Assembly: GCF_024662015.1 (NCBI RefSeq)
Contig: NZ_CP102480.1
Location: 3,342,501 to 3,406,500, forward strand
Length of the DNA: 64,000 nucleotides
DNA from: Nisaea acidiphila
GTDB lineage: Bacteria; Pseudomonadota; Alphaproteobacteria; Thalassobaculales; Thalassobaculaceae
Reading direction: 5' to 3'
Below the pieces are notes generated by a model that worked only from the letters and a program-made list of their open reading frames with translations, had not been told where the DNA came from and did no database searches. The number at the start of each line of letters is the position of its first letter. Position 1 is the first letter of the stretch. Made by a program: the position numbers and the translations under genes. This document shows, in pieces, positions 18,169 to 27,579 of the stretch.

Positions 18169-18980
18169 TACTGGAGCCACTTCCGGACATAGCCAGAGGA
18201 ATATTCCGCCGCCATCACGATCAGGATGATCAGGATCAGGATCGCCGCCGCCGAGTCGTATTCGTAACGGTCCATGGCGGTGTTCAGCGTGGCGCCGATG
18301 CCGCCCGCGCCGACGATGCCGATCACGGCGGACTCGCGGAAATTAATGTCGAGACGGTAGAGGCTGAGGCCGATCAGGCGCGGCATGACCTGCGGCTGGA
18401 TCGCGTAATTGACGATCTGCCACCAGCCGGCGCCGGTGGCGCGCACCGCCTCGGCCTGGCTCTCGTCGATATCCTCGATGTCCTCGGCCAGCAGCTTGGC
18501 GAGGAAGCCGATGGTGGCGAAGGAGAGGGTCAGAAACCCGGCGAGCGGTCCGAAGCCGAACATCGCGACGAACAGGATGGCGACGATGATCTCCTGGAAG
18601 CTGCGCGAGAGGGCGATGATCGCCCGGCAGACGGCATAGATCGGCAGGGGAGCGATGTTACGCGCGGCGCCGATGCCGATCGGGACCGAGATCGCGACGC
18701 CGACCACTGTCGATGCAACGGTCATTGTCAGGCTTTCTTCCATGCCGATGAGGATGTCTTCCCAGCGGCTGGTGAAGTCGGGCACGAGGAAGCCCTCGAT
18801 GAAGCGCAGACCGCGGTCGAGGCCTTCCCAGACGCGCACCCAGTTCACCTCTACCGACCCGACCGAGAGGATCAAATAGGCGAGCGCGCCGAGATAGAGC
18901 GTCCAGCGCAGCCAGGCGCGCTTCACGAAAGGTGGGCGCGACCAGGTTCGCAGATAGGAGGTTGCGCCGCTTGCGCTCAT
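18168..18980 (-). CDS. phnE: phosphonate/phosphate ABC transporter permease PhnE
   Basis: The 270-residue permease is paralogous to the next gene. It has an N-terminal membrane anchor, further hydrophobic segments, the EAA loop [19 protein letters not shown] and the GIVGAGGIG motif. Its ATG overlaps the phnC stop (ATGA) and its stop overlaps the start of the second phnE, so the three are translationally coupled. Two different PhnE chains imply a heterodimeric pore. Confidence 0.88.
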   Translation of the reverse strand: MSASGATSYLRTWSRPPFVKRAWLRWTLYLGALAYLILSVGSVEVNWVRVWEGLDRGLRFIEGFLVPDFTSRWEDILIGMEESLTMTVASTVVGVAISVPIGIGAARNIAPLPIYAVCRAIIALSRSFQEIIVAILFVAMFGFGPLAGFLTLSFATIGFLAKLLAEDIEDIDESQAEAVRATGAGWWQIVNYAIQPQVMPRLIGLSLYRLDINFRESAVIGIVGAGGIGATLNTAMDRYEYDSAAAILILIILIVMAAEYSSGYVRKWLQ

Positions 18981-19834
18981 GTCAGGCCCGCCATGCGCTC
19001 GCGGTCGAGTGCGGCGACATGTTCTTCCGAACCCGCATCGTCGTCTTCACCATCCTCCTCGCCGTCTTCATCGACCTTGCGGATGGTCGCGGACCAGTCC
19101 TCTTCGCCGTAGATCCGGGTGAGGACGTCCGCATCGAGTTCGTCCGGGCTACCGTCGAACACGACCTTGCCGGCCTGCAGCCCGATGATCCGGCGCACGA
19201 ATTGCTGCGCCAGAGCGACGTCGTGGATGTTGATTATCGCGGGCAGTCCGCGCTCGTCGCAGATCTCGACGATCAGGCGCATGATCTGCCGCGAGGTCTT
19301 GGGATCGAGCGAGGCGGTGGGCTCGTCGATCAGCAGCAGGTCCGGGTCCTGCTCAAGCGCGCGGGCGATACCGACGCGCTGGCGCTGGCCGCCGGAAAGC
19401 GCATCCGCGCGCTTGTTCACATGCGCGCTGAGCCCGACCCGGTCGAGCAGCCGGTAGGCGTTCTCGATCGCCTCGGGCGGAAACTTGCGGAAGAAACTGC
19501 GCCAGAAGCCGACATAGCCGAGGCGTCCGGAGAGCACGTTCTCCATCACGGTCAGGCGCTCGACCAGCGCATATTCCTGGAAGATCATGCCGATCCGCCG
19601 GCGGGCCTGACGCAGGCCGCCCCGGCTGAGACCGGTGATCTCGAGATCGCCCAGGAAGATCTTCCCGGACGTGGGTTCAACAAGCCGATTCACGCACCGG
19701 ATCAGAGTGGATTTTCCGGCTCCCGACGGCCCGATCAGGCCGATGACCTGACCGGGTTCGACGGAAAGACTAACGTCGGTGAGCGCCCGATCGCCTGTCC
19801 CGTAAACTTTCGACAGACCTTCAAGTCGCAACAT
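18977..19834 (-). CDS. phnC: phosphonate/phosphate ABC transporter ATPase PhnC
   Basis: The 285-residue ABC ATPase carries Walker [11 protein letters not shown]-loop [10 protein letters not shown], signature LSGGQRQR, Walker [13 protein letters not shown] and the H-loop INIHDVAL. The start at MLRLEG was chosen because TTGAGGAG stands 7 bases upstream; a longer frame adds five residues. Unusually, the last 35 residues form a strongly acidic tail ([12 protein letters not shown] near the end) beyond the normal PhnC C terminus, of unknown function. It is followed by phnE with ATGA overlap. Confidence 0.9.
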   Translation of the reverse strand: MLRLEGLSKVYGTGDRALTDVSLSVEPGQVIGLIGPSGAGKSTLIRCVNRLVEPTSGKIFLGDLEITGLSRGGLRQARRRIGMIFQEYALVERLTVMENVLSGRLGYVGFWRSFFRKFPPEAIENAYRLLDRVGLSAHVNKRADALSGGQRQRVGIARALEQDPDLLLIDEPTASLDPKTSRQIMRLIVEICDERGLPAIINIHDVALAQQFVRRIIGLQAGKVVFDGSPDELDADVLTRIYGEEDWSATIRKVDEDGEEDGEDDDAGSEEHVAALDRERMAGLT

Positions 19835-19902
19835 GCAGGCGCTCCTCAACTCTTGTTTTTTGATCGCGTCTGGCGATCACGTCGTTTGAACGGTGGTTCG
19901 TT

Positions 19903-20862
19903 TTACTTGCAGGCGTAGGAAACGCCGTTGGCGGCGTCGATCTTCCGGATCACGTCCCAGTATTCCTGGTAGGTGATCGGAATGAACTGTTCCTCGCCGG
20001 AGCGCGCGAACTCCTCCTTCAGGGCAGAGCCCTCCCAGTCGAAGGAGAAAAAGGCTTCCTTGATCTTCTCCTGAAGTTCCGGTTTCAGGTTGTAGGCATA
20101 GCCGAATCCGGTCGTCGGGAAGGTCTGGGATTTGTAGATGGAAATGATCTGACCGTCCTTGACCACGCCGCGGGCGAGCATCCGGTGCCAGACCGAGTTG
20201 GCAATGGCCGCCGCCGGATAGTCCTTGTTGGCGACGCCCAGAATGGAGTTGTCGTGCTTCCCGGAGAAGACCGGCTCGAAATCGCGGCCGGGGATCATGT
20301 CGTAATCGGCCTTGAGGATCGCTGATGGCGCCTTGAAGCCGGAGTTCGATGTCTGCGAGGTAAAGGCCATCTTCTTGCCCTTGATGTCCTCGACCTTTTC
20401 GATTCCGCTGCCCGGGTAAGTGATGATTTCCATGTTGTAGCCGAACTCGCCCGCCTTGTTCGCCATCATGGCGAAGGAGACGAACCCTGCGCAGTTGACA
20501 GCGAGCGGGTTGGAGCCGGTATTGAAGCCGGCGACATGCAGGCGGCCGGCACGCATCGCCTCGATCTGGGCGGCGTTCGACTGCACCGGGAAGAACTGGA
20601 CCTTCTTGCCGGTTACCTTCTCCATGTGGCGCAGGAACCCGTCCCATACTTTCGCATATACGGCAGGGTCCTCGACTGGTGTGTAGGCGAAGATGATGGT
20701 GCCCGGATCGACCTGCTGCGACGGATCGGTCGGCGTGTCGGCGACCAGATCGCCATTCTTGTCCTGAAAGCGGGAATCAAGTGCATGCGATGCGCCCGTC
20801 CACGCCAGGGTGACAATCCCGGCAGCTGCTGCCGCCAAGCCTAAGATCTTGCGTCTGTTCAT
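19903..20862 (-). CDS. phnD: phosphonate/phosphite-type periplasmic binding protein PhnD
   Basis: The 319-residue solute-binding protein has a signal peptide of about 28 residues (cleaved after SHA) and the PhnD fold. Its ligand segments include IIFAYTPVEDPAVY, GFNTGSNPLAVNCAGFV and the phosphate-contacting loop AFTSQTSNSGFKAPS, where PhnD/PtxB proteins read (S/T)xTSxSG. GGGAGG lies 7 bases before the start. It is the first gene of the phnDCEE-nptA operon. Whether the ligand is phosphate, phosphite or an organophosphonate cannot be read; no C-P lyase or phosphonatase gene is in the window. Confidence 0.87.
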   Translation of the reverse strand: MNRRKILGLAAAAAGIVTLAWTGASHALDSRFQDKNGDLVADTPTDPSQQVDPGTIIFAYTPVEDPAVYAKVWDGFLRHMEKVTGKKVQFFPVQSNAAQIEAMRAGRLHVAGFNTGSNPLAVNCAGFVSFAMMANKAGEFGYNMEIITYPGSGIEKVEDIKGKKMAFTSQTSNSGFKAPSAILKADYDMIPGRDFEPVFSGKHDNSILGVANKDYPAAAIANSVWHRMLARGVVKDGQIISIYKSQTFPTTGFGYAYNLKPELQEKIKEAFFSFDWEGSALKEEFARSGEEQFIPITYQEYWDVIRKIDAANGVSYACK

Positions 20863-21145
20863 GTTGGTACCTCCCTGCTTTTGAGTCTCTGCGCATTGAA
20901 CCGTCGCCGGGTTTCAAGTGAAGATTTTCTCTTTCATTCGAAAGCAGACTTTTCGACAGTTCGAGCGGAATGTCGAGTGCTACCGGACACATCGGTGAAA
21001 TTAGTCGCCCGTTTCGATGCAACCGAGGCTGTTCTCTTTTGAGCGCGCGGTCCTTAATCAGGGCGAAACAATGGGGAGCCGATAGGCGGAGGATTTCGAT
21101 CAGGTTGAGGAAGCCCCGGACGTGTCCCCACCGGAATGAGCGCTG

Positions 21146-21628
21146 TTAGGCTTCGCGGTCCAGCGCGCCGATATCGAGCACCGGGGAGGCGTCGATCTCC
21201 TCGGCATCGAGCATCGAGGCGACCCGCTCAAGGTTCGCCATCAGCATCATCTGCTCCCAGTCTTCCAATTTCTCGAAGCGCCGACTGAAAAGATCCTGAA
21301 GGCTGTCCGGCGCATCGGCAAGTTTCTGCCGTCCCGTATCGCTCAGCGTGAGCCAGACTTTGCGCCGGTCAGTGTCGCCGCGCTTGCGGGTGATCAGTCC
21401 CTTGGCTTCCAGTTTCTGTACCAGCGATGTCGTGGTCGCCTGGGTGATGCCGAGCCGCGCCGCGATGGTGCCGGCGGTGCATTCGCCTTCGTCTTCCAGA
21501 GTCTGAAGCAGCAGCAATTGCGAGGCTGTCAGTCCGGACTCGCGCGAAAGCTTGCGGGCGCGGTTTTCCGTTGCCCGCAGGATTTGGCGCAGGACGATCA
21601 GGGCATGCTGTGAGCGGTTTTCCGTCAT
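21146..21628 (-). CDS. ectR: MarR-family repressor, EctR-like regulator of ectoine synthesis
   Basis: The 160-residue winged-helix protein contains ASQLLLLQTLEDEGECTAGT and the recognition region LGITQATTTSLVQKLEAKGL, followed by the wing RKRGDTDRRKVWLTLSDTG. The start at MTENRSQ has GAGG 8 bases upstream. It is divergent from ectA, the arrangement described for EctR1, the MarR-type repressor of ectABC-ask in methylotrophs. Its own upstream region and the ectA promoter each contain a TTAG..CTAA dyad, consistent with repression of both transcripts. Family certain; the ectoine role is inferred from context and dyads. Confidence 0.85.
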   Translation of the reverse strand: MTENRSQHALIVLRQILRATENRARKLSRESGLTASQLLLLQTLEDEGECTAGTIAARLGITQATTTSLVQKLEAKGLITRKRGDTDRRKVWLTLSDTGRQKLADAPDSLQDLFSRRFEKLEDWEQMMLMANLERVASMLDAEEIDASPVLDIGALDREA

Positions 21629-21682
21629 CTTGAGATCCTCGGTAGACGGTTTGTCGGCGGGCGCCAAGCGCGAAAAACGAAA

Positions 21683-21699
21683 TTAGTTGGATAATCTAA
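21683..21699. promoter_or_regulatory. putative EctR operator upstream of ectR
   Basis: The 17-base dyad TTAGTTGGATAATCTAA has arms TTAGTT and ATCTAA that pair at five of six positions around a 5-base centre. It lies 55 bases before the ectR start and matches the dyad at the ectA promoter at 12 of 17 positions. It is likely an autoregulatory site. Confidence 0.6.
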
Positions 21700-21859
21700 G
21701 TAAAATAAATTCTGACTTGCGATGTTTTTCGGATGCAAAAATTTGTCCGGAGGCCCGGCGTTAGCTTTTAATGCGCTCATTCTGAGGAAAATTATTTTAT
21801 TCCTGATGCTTTTTCGGCGCGGCAAGCCGAGAAAAATTTCGAATGTTATGGAACCTTTG

Positions 21860-21888
21860 TTGACTTTATTAGTTTGTCTAACTAACTA
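21860..21888 (+). promoter_or_regulatory. putative ectA promoter overlapped by EctR operator
   Basis: TTGACT (21860-21865) is a good -35 element. Seventeen bases later is TAACTA, a weak -10. The spacer and -10 are covered by TTAGTTTGTCTAACTAA (21869-21885), a perfect 6-bp inverted repeat TTAGTT / AACTAA around 5 bases. A MarR dimer bound there would block RNA polymerase. The ectA ATG is 30 bases downstream. Confidence 0.65.
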
Positions 21889-21917
21889 ATTGCCGACTTT
21901 TTGCAGCGAGGGCAAAG

Positions 21918-22472
21918 ATGCAAATCGAGATTTCCAAGAAAGCGGCGCCGGGGCCGGCCATGTCCGGCGGCGTGCGATTCCGAAAACCGACCTCCGAGGA
22001 CGGAGCGTCTGTCTGGCGCCTGATCGGCGAACTCGACGCCCTCGACGACAATTCGATGTATTGCAACCTGCTGCAGTGCACGCACTTTGCCGACACCTGC
22101 ATCGTCGCCGAACGCGACGATGAAGTTGTCGGCTGGGTGTCTGCCTATCTGCCGCCCGCCAAGCAGGGCACGCTCTTTGTCTGGCAGGTCGCCGTCGCGC
22201 CGAAAATGCGCGGCCGCGGTCTCGCGAAGAAGATGCTGAAGGCGCTGCTGGACCGCGAAGTCTGCGAGGATGTCTCCCATATCGAGAGCACCATCACCCG
22301 CGACAACGACGCTTCCTGGGGGCTGTTCCGCTCGATCGCGTCGGAATTCGACGGCGATCTGACCGAACGTCCCCATTTCCGCCGCGACGATCATTTCGAT
22401 GGCGAGCATGCGACGGAATATCTCTGCCGGATCGGCCCGATCGAGACCGGGGACATGGCCAGCGCCGCCTGA
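21918..22472 (+). CDS. ectA: L-2,4-diaminobutyrate N-acetyltransferase EctA
   Basis: The 184-residue GNAT acetyltransferase makes N-gamma-acetyl-diaminobutyrate, the second step of ectoine synthesis. EctA hallmarks are present: VWRLIGELDALDDNSMYCNLLQCTHF (N-terminal substrate region), the acetyl-CoA loop VAPKMRGRGLAKKML (about 96-110) and STITRDNDASWGLF. It is the first gene of ectABC-ask, behind an operator-covered promoter. Confidence 0.96.
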   Translation: MQIEISKKAAPGPAMSGGVRFRKPTSEDGASVWRLIGELDALDDNSMYCNLLQCTHFADTCIVAERDDEVVGWVSAYLPPAKQGTLFVWQVAVAPKMRGRGLAKKMLKALLDREVCEDVSHIESTITRDNDASWGLFRSIASEFDGDLTERPHFRRDDHFDGEHATEYLCRIGPIETGDMASAA

Positions 22473-22539
22473 TCCGCTCCGCCATCCATTTCTCAGAGCC
22501 GACTTTCACAGCCAAGACATGACGTCGAAAGGACTCATC

Positions 22540-23814
22540 ATGACTGCTGACCTCTCCGTTTACGAAAATACCGAATCCAACGTGCGCAGCTATTGCCGCT
22601 CGTTCCCGACGACCTTCACGTCCGCCTCCGGCGCCGAGATCACGGCCGCCGACGGCAAGACCTATATCGATTTTCTCGCCGGCTGCTCCTCTCTGAACTA
22701 CGGGCATAACGACCCGGACATGAAGCAGGCGCTGGTGGACTACATCGCCGGCGACGGCATCGCCCACGGGTTGGATTTCCATACCGAGGCGAAGGGGGCC
22801 TTCCTGCAAGCCTTCAGCGACCACATCCTGAAGCCGCGGGAAATGAATTACCGCGTCCAGTTCACCGGCCCGACCGGTGCGAACGCGGTCGAGGCGGCTC
22901 TGAAACTCGCCCGCAAGGTGACCGGCCGTGACCGCATCATCGCCTTCACCAACGGCTTCCACGGCGTCACGCTCGGCGCGCTCGCCTGCACTGGTAACGG
23001 CTATCACCGCAAGGGCGCCTCCCGTCCGCTCGAGGGCGTCGACCGTATGCCCTACGACCGGGCGTTCGGTGACGATATCGACAGCGGCAAGGTGCTGGAG
23101 GAGTTGCTGAACAACCCCTCCAGCGGCTACGAGCCGCCGGCGGCCTTCATCCTGGAGACGGTTCAGGGCGAGGGCGGCCTCAACGAGGCCAGCGCCGAAT
23201 GGCTTCAGACCGTCGAGCGGGTTGCCCGCGAGCACGGCTCGCTGCTGATCGTCGACGACATCCAGGCCGGCTGCGGCCGGACCGGCACCTTCTTCTCCTT
23301 CGAGAAACTCGGTATCTGCCCGGATATCGTCACCATGGCGAAATCGCTCTCGGGCATGGGCCTGCCTTTCGCCATGACCCTGCTGCATCCGGATCTCGAT
23401 ATCTGGAGCCCGGCGGAGCACAACGGCACTTTCCGCGGCAACAATCATGCCTTCGTCACCGCCCGCGTCGCGCTGGAGAAGTTCTGGTCCGACAGCAGCT
23501 TCTCCCAGAAGATCGAGGTGAAGGCGGAGTTCCTGGAAGAGCGCCTGGTCGCGCTCGCGGCGAAGCATGGCGGAACGGTCAAGGGCCGCGGCATGTTCCG
23601 CGGCATCGATGTCGGCTCCGGCGAACTGGCGGACGAGATCTGTGCCAAGTGCTTCAAGCGCGGCCTGATCATCGAGACCTCCGGCGCCCATGGCGAGGTG
23701 GTCAAGGTTCTGGCCCCGCTGACCATCGAGCTGACGCAGTTCGAGAAGGGCCTCGACATCCTCGCGGAGTCCATGGCCTCCGTCATCGCCAGCAAGAGCG
23801 CCGACGCCGCGTAA
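22540..23814 (+). CDS. ectB: L-2,4-diaminobutyrate:2-oxoglutarate transaminase EctB
   Basis: This 424-residue class-III PLP aminotransferase converts aspartate semialdehyde to 2,4-diaminobutyrate. Visible are [38 protein letters not shown], the PLP-Asp segment [15 protein letters not shown] and the Schiff-base lysine in [14 protein letters not shown]. The start was taken at [13 protein letters not shown] with AGGA 8 bases upstream; an in-frame ATG seven codons earlier is less well placed. It lies 67 bases after ectA. Confidence 0.96.
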   Translation: MTADLSVYENTESNVRSYCRSFPTTFTSASGAEITAADGKTYIDFLAGCSSLNYGHNDPDMKQALVDYIAGDGIAHGLDFHTEAKGAFLQAFSDHILKPREMNYRVQFTGPTGANAVEAALKLARKVTGRDRIIAFTNGFHGVTLGALACTGNGYHRKGASRPLEGVDRMPYDRAFGDDIDSGKVLEELLNNPSSGYEPPAAFILETVQGEGGLNEASAEWLQTVERVAREHGSLLIVDDIQAGCGRTGTFFSFEKLGICPDIVTMAKSLSGMGLPFAMTLLHPDLDIWSPAEHNGTFRGNNHAFVTARVALEKFWSDSSFSQKIEVKAEFLEERLVALAAKHGGTVKGRGMFRGIDVGSGELADEICAKCFKRGLIIETSGAHGEVVKVLAPLTIELTQFEKGLDILAESMASVIASKSADAA

Positions 23815-23858
23815 TTGCCGCGCCGCGCCAAAGACACACTAACTCATTGGAAAGACAA

Positions 23859-24257
23859 ATGATTGTTCGTACTTACGAAGATTGCCGCGATACCGACCGT
23901 CATGTGGTGACCGAGGGCTGGGAAAGCGTCCGGATGCTGCTGAAGGACGACAAGATGGGCTTCAGCTTCCACATCACGACGATCTTCCCGAACTCGACCC
24001 ATGAGTTCGAATACAAGAACCATTTCGAGTCGGTCTATTGCGTTTCCGGCGGTGGTTCGATCACCGATATCGCGACCGGCGAGACCCACGAGATCAAGCC
24101 GGGCACGATGTATGCGCTCGACCAGCATGACCGTCACATCCTGCGCGGCGGCCCCGAGGGCATGATCGTCGCCTGCTGCTTCAATCCTCCGGTTTCCGGC
24201 CGTGAGGTGCATGACGAGACCGGCGCCTATGCCGCCGACGTGGAGGACGCGGCCTGA
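23859..24257 (+). CDS. ectC: L-ectoine synthase EctC
   Basis: The 132-residue cupin cyclises N-gamma-acetyl-diaminobutyrate to ectoine. The start [16 protein letters not shown] and the metal/cupin segments [19 protein letters not shown] and [15 protein letters not shown] are characteristic. The length matches the family. It follows ectB by 44 bases. No ectD hydroxylase follows, so the product within this window is ectoine rather than hydroxyectoine. Confidence 0.96.
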   Translation: MIVRTYEDCRDTDRHVVTEGWESVRMLLKDDKMGFSFHITTIFPNSTHEFEYKNHFESVYCVSGGGSITDIATGETHEIKPGTMYALDQHDRHILRGGPEGMIVACCFNPPVSGREVHDETGAYAADVEDAA

Positions 24258-24302
24258 AAAGGCCGCGACCCGCGTCTCGCTCGATTGTTCATTGGAGAAA
24301 CC

Positions 24303-25757
24303 ATGCTTGAGCCAGTCTCGCCCCGCCATACGGTGGAGAAGATCGGCGGCACGTCGATCGCCAATACAGACGCCGTCCTGAAGAACGTGTTCCTCAGGGC
24401 GCATACCGATGCCGATCCGTACAACCGGATCTTCGTGGTGTCGGCCTATGCCGGGATGACCGACAAGCTTCTGGAGCACAAGAAAACCGGCGCGCCCGGT
24501 GTGTTCGCGCAATATGCCGGCGCCGAGTCGGACTGGGCCTGGGGCGATGCGCTCACCAGGCTCGCCGACGACATGATCGCGAAGAACGCGGACGTGCTCG
24601 CGGACCCGGCTTCCCGCCGGCTTGCCGACGGCTTCGTGCGCGACCGCATAGAGGGCATGCGGAACTGCCTGCTCGACCTGCAGCGGCTCTGCACGCATGG
24701 CCATTTCCGTCTCGACCGGCACCTGGAAACCGTGCGCGAGATGCTGGCCGGGCTCGGCGAGGCGCACAGCGCCTTCAACACCTCGCTCCTGCTTAAGGAC
24801 AACGGTATCAACGCCGTCTTTGTCGACCTCACCGGCTGGCGCGACGACAGCGAGCCCTGCCTTGACGAGCGGATCGCCCGCGCGCTCGACGGGATCGATT
24901 TTGCGAAGGAACTGCCGATCGTCACCGGCTACGCCCATTGCAATGACGGCATGGTCCGCCGCTTCGACCGCGGCTATACCGAGGTTACGTTCTCGCGCCT
25001 TGCGGTGGTGACCGAGGCGCGCGAGGCGGTGATCCACAAGGAGTTCCATCTCTCCAGCGCCGACCCGAAGCTGGTGGGCGAGGGAAGCGTGCGGACCATC
25101 GGCCAGACCAACTACGATGTCGCCGACCAGCTCTCCAACATGGGCATGGAAGCGGTGCATCCGAACGCGGCCAAGGGCCTCCGCCAGGCCGGCATTCCGC
25201 TCCGCGTGCGCAATACCTTCGATCCGGCCGATCCGGGGACGATGTTCCGCGAGGACTACGTTTCGGAAGATCCGCGGGTCGAGATCGTGACCGGCATCAA
25301 GGACCTGCACATGCTCGAATTCTTCGAGCAGGAGATGGTCGGCGTGAAGGGCTACGACACCGGAATTCTGGAAGCGTTGAAGCGGCACAATGTCCGCATC
25401 GTCACCAAGTCCTCCAACGCGAACACCATCACGCATTATCTCGCCGGTTCGCCGAAAGCGGTGAAACGCGTCATCGCGGATCTGAGCGAGGCCTTCCCGA
25501 CGGCGGAAATCGCGACCCGCAAGGTGGCACTGGTGTCCGCGATCGGGAGCGACATGTCGGTGCCGGAGCTCGAAGCGACGGCCCTGACGGCCCTCGCGGA
25601 GGCCGGCATCGAGCTTCTCGGCGTGCAGCGGCTCTCCCGCAAGGTGGACATGATGTTCATCCTGGAGGAGGACCGGTTCGAGGAGGCGGTGAAGGCTTTG
25701 CACGGTGCGCTTGTCGAGACCGCCGAGAACCGGGATGCGGACCGGAAGGCTGCCTGA
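24303..25757 (+). CDS. ask: ectoine-specific aspartate kinase Ask_Ect
   Basis: The 484-residue aspartokinase starts with VEKIGGTSIANTDAV (the family KFGGTS site here with Ile) and contains FSRLAVVTEAREAVIHKEFHLSSADP and C-terminal ACT-like regions (from about 330). Ask_Ect enzymes coded with ectoine genes differ from the biosynthetic LysC and escape feedback inhibition in characterised cases. The start is preceded by TGGAG at 5-6 bases. It supplies aspartyl phosphate to the ectoine pathway and closes the operon. Confidence 0.94.
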   Translation: MLEPVSPRHTVEKIGGTSIANTDAVLKNVFLRAHTDADPYNRIFVVSAYAGMTDKLLEHKKTGAPGVFAQYAGAESDWAWGDALTRLADDMIAKNADVLADPASRRLADGFVRDRIEGMRNCLLDLQRLCTHGHFRLDRHLETVREMLAGLGEAHSAFNTSLLLKDNGINAVFVDLTGWRDDSEPCLDERIARALDGIDFAKELPIVTGYAHCNDGMVRRFDRGYTEVTFSRLAVVTEAREAVIHKEFHLSSADPKLVGEGSVRTIGQTNYDVADQLSNMGMEAVHPNAAKGLRQAGIPLRVRNTFDPADPGTMFREDYVSEDPRVEIVTGIKDLHMLEFFEQEMVGVKGYDTGILEALKRHNVRIVTKSSNANTITHYLAGSPKAVKRVIADLSEAFPTAEIATRKVALVSAIGSDMSVPELEATALTALAEAGIELLGVQRLSRKVDMMFILEEDRFEEAVKALHGALVETAENRDADRKAA

Positions 25758-25832
25758 CACAATTCGGATCCCGCTTTCATAACCCTGTAGTCTCACGGGG
25801 GTAGAAAGACCGCTTCTTCAAAGGAGCGATCG

Positions 25833-26885
25833 ATGAGCGGGATCCGGTACCAGAACATTTCCAAGAGTTTCGGCGAGGTCGAGGTGATCAGAAGCCTCGA
25901 TCTGGAAATCGCCGAGGGCGAATTCGTCGTCTATGTCGGACCCAGCGGCTGCGGTAAGACCACGCTGCTCCGCATGCTTGCGGGGCTTGAGCCCGTGTCC
26001 GACGGGCGGATCTTCATCGGCGATCGCGACGTGACCGATGTGTCGCCCAAGGAACGGAACATCTCCATGGTGTTCCAGAATTACGCGCTCTATCCGCATA
26101 TGACGGTGGCCGAGAATATCGGCTTCGGGCTGCGCCTGCAGGGCGTCGCCCGGGCCGAACGCGATGCCGCCGTGCGCGAGACCGCGGAGATGCTGGGCCT
26201 GGGTGGTCTGCTTGAGCGCAAGCCCCGGGCGCTCTCCGGCGGCCAGCGCCAGCGCGTCGCCATGGGGCGCGCGATCATCCGCCAGCCCGACGCCTTCCTG
26301 ATGGACGAGCCGCTCTCCAATCTCGACGCCCAGCTGCGCAATCACATGCGGACCGAGATCAAGGCGCTGCAGTCCCGCCTCGGCACGACGACGATCTACG
26401 TCACCCACGACCAGGTCGAGGCGATGACCATGGCGGACCGGATCGTGGTGCTGAATGGCGGCGTGATCCAGCAGATAGGTACGCCGGACGAGCTCTATTC
26501 CCGGCCCGCCAACCGCTTCGTGGCCGGCTTCATCGGCGCTCCGGTGATGAATTTCCTGCCGGCCAAAAAATTCAACACCGCCTTGCCGGCGGAAGGCGCT
26601 GCCGAGATCGGCATCCGCCCGGACGATCTCAAGCTCTGTCAGAAAGAGGGACCGATGCCGGTTCAATGGCCTGCCCGTGTCGAGCTTGTGGAGCCGCTCG
26701 GCGGCGAGGCGCTGGTGCATGTCGCCTTCGGCGATCAGCGGGCCTGCCTGAAGCATCGCGACGGCGTCCGTCCGGCGTCCGGAGAGGAAATCGAGATCGG
26801 TTTCGAGCCCGGCGATGCGCATTTCTTCGCGGCGGACGGGACGGCACATGCGATACGCGATGTAACACCGGTGGCCGCCAGTTGA
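25833..26885 (+). CDS. ABC transporter ATP-binding protein, MalK/UgpC type
   Basis: This 350-residue ATPase has Walker A GPSGCGKTT (about 38-46), Q-loop FQNYALYPHMT, signature LSGGQRQR, Walker B FLMDEPLSNLDA and the switch THDQVEAMT. A C-terminal MalK-like regulatory (TOBE) domain follows from about residue 240. No permease or binding protein is adjacent on this strand. The sugar-type operon at 31,347-34,391 lacks an ATPase, so this protein is the obvious local candidate to energise it; that pairing is inference. Confidence 0.87.
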   Translation: MSGIRYQNISKSFGEVEVIRSLDLEIAEGEFVVYVGPSGCGKTTLLRMLAGLEPVSDGRIFIGDRDVTDVSPKERNISMVFQNYALYPHMTVAENIGFGLRLQGVARAERDAAVRETAEMLGLGGLLERKPRALSGGQRQRVAMGRAIIRQPDAFLMDEPLSNLDAQLRNHMRTEIKALQSRLGTTTIYVTHDQVEAMTMADRIVVLNGGVIQQIGTPDELYSRPANRFVAGFIGAPVMNFLPAKKFNTALPAEGAAEIGIRPDDLKLCQKEGPMPVQWPARVELVEPLGGEALVHVAFGDQRACLKHRDGVRPASGEEIEIGFEPGDAHFFAADGTAHAIRDVTPVAAS

Positions 26886-26980
26886 CGGTGGCGGACTGGC
26901 GGTCTCTCTCCCCACTTTGATATGCTCTTCAGCAGGTGGAGCCGGTCCGGTTCGCACCGCTCAGCTCAAGGGACGCAAGG

Positions 26981-27379
26981 ATGAGAAAACGCGCGATCGT
27001 GCCGCCGGCGCTCCGTGCCGCCGCGGAACAGCTGAAGATGTCCCCGGCTATCCTTTCCGGCGGTCATCTCTTTCTGACCGGATCGACCGGCGGCAATGCC
27101 GACGGAACCATGCCCGGCGATGCCGCGATCCAGATGCGGAATGCGCTCGGAAAGATCGGCGCGATCCTGGCTGAAGCGGGCGTCGGTTTCGACGCGGTGG
27201 TTGAGATGACGACCTACCATGTCGGTCTCCGGGAGCATTTCGAGGCCATCGACCGGGTTCGCCTGGAGCATTTCAGCGAGCCCTTTCCGGCATGGACGGC
27301 GGTCGAGGTCGCCGGGTTGCGGCGCGACGGGGCGGTCATCGAGATCCGCGTGATCGCCGAAATGGATACGTCCGACTAG
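26981..27379 (+). CDS. RidA/YjgF/YER057c family protein
   Basis: In this 132-residue Rid-family protein, recognisable parts are AAAEQLKMSPAILSGGHLFLTG, the conserved middle MRNALGKIGAILAEAGVGFD and the C-terminal FPAWTAVEVAGLRRDGAVIEI. In the archetype an arginine in the C-terminal part deaminates enamines and imines; here R occurs in AGLRRDGAVIEIR rather than the canonical RxxVxV position, so RidA activity is uncertain. The chosen ATG has AAGGGA 7-8 bases upstream; a longer frame begins 15 codons earlier. Confidence 0.82.
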   Translation: MRKRAIVPPALRAAAEQLKMSPAILSGGHLFLTGSTGGNADGTMPGDAAIQMRNALGKIGAILAEAGVGFDAVVEMTTYHVGLREHFEAIDRVRLEHFSEPFPAWTAVEVAGLRRDGAVIEIRVIAEMDTSD

Positions 27380-27579
27380 AGAATTGTCCGCTTCATCGCC
27401 GTGATCTGCTTCGCGTTATCGACGGAGTAGCGATCGGAGACGGTTTTGCAGGTCGCGCTCCACCAGCGCAGCGGCCCCGGCGACTGCGAGCTGAAATCTG
27501 GCAATCCCATGCACATATAGAGCCGATCTGCCTTATCGGACATTTCAATTTTGTGCTCTCCAATCAGGAAAGACCGGCC

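Noticed and set aside
16372-18192. 606-codon plus-strand frame opposite nptA/phnE
   Set aside because: Highly charged, repetitive shadow of two real membrane-protein genes; no domain is visible.
20863-21145. Possible second Pho box upstream of the first phnD operon
   Set aside because: The best match (CTGTCGA-N4-TCTGCTT on the minus strand) agrees poorly in the second repeat, so I do not call it.
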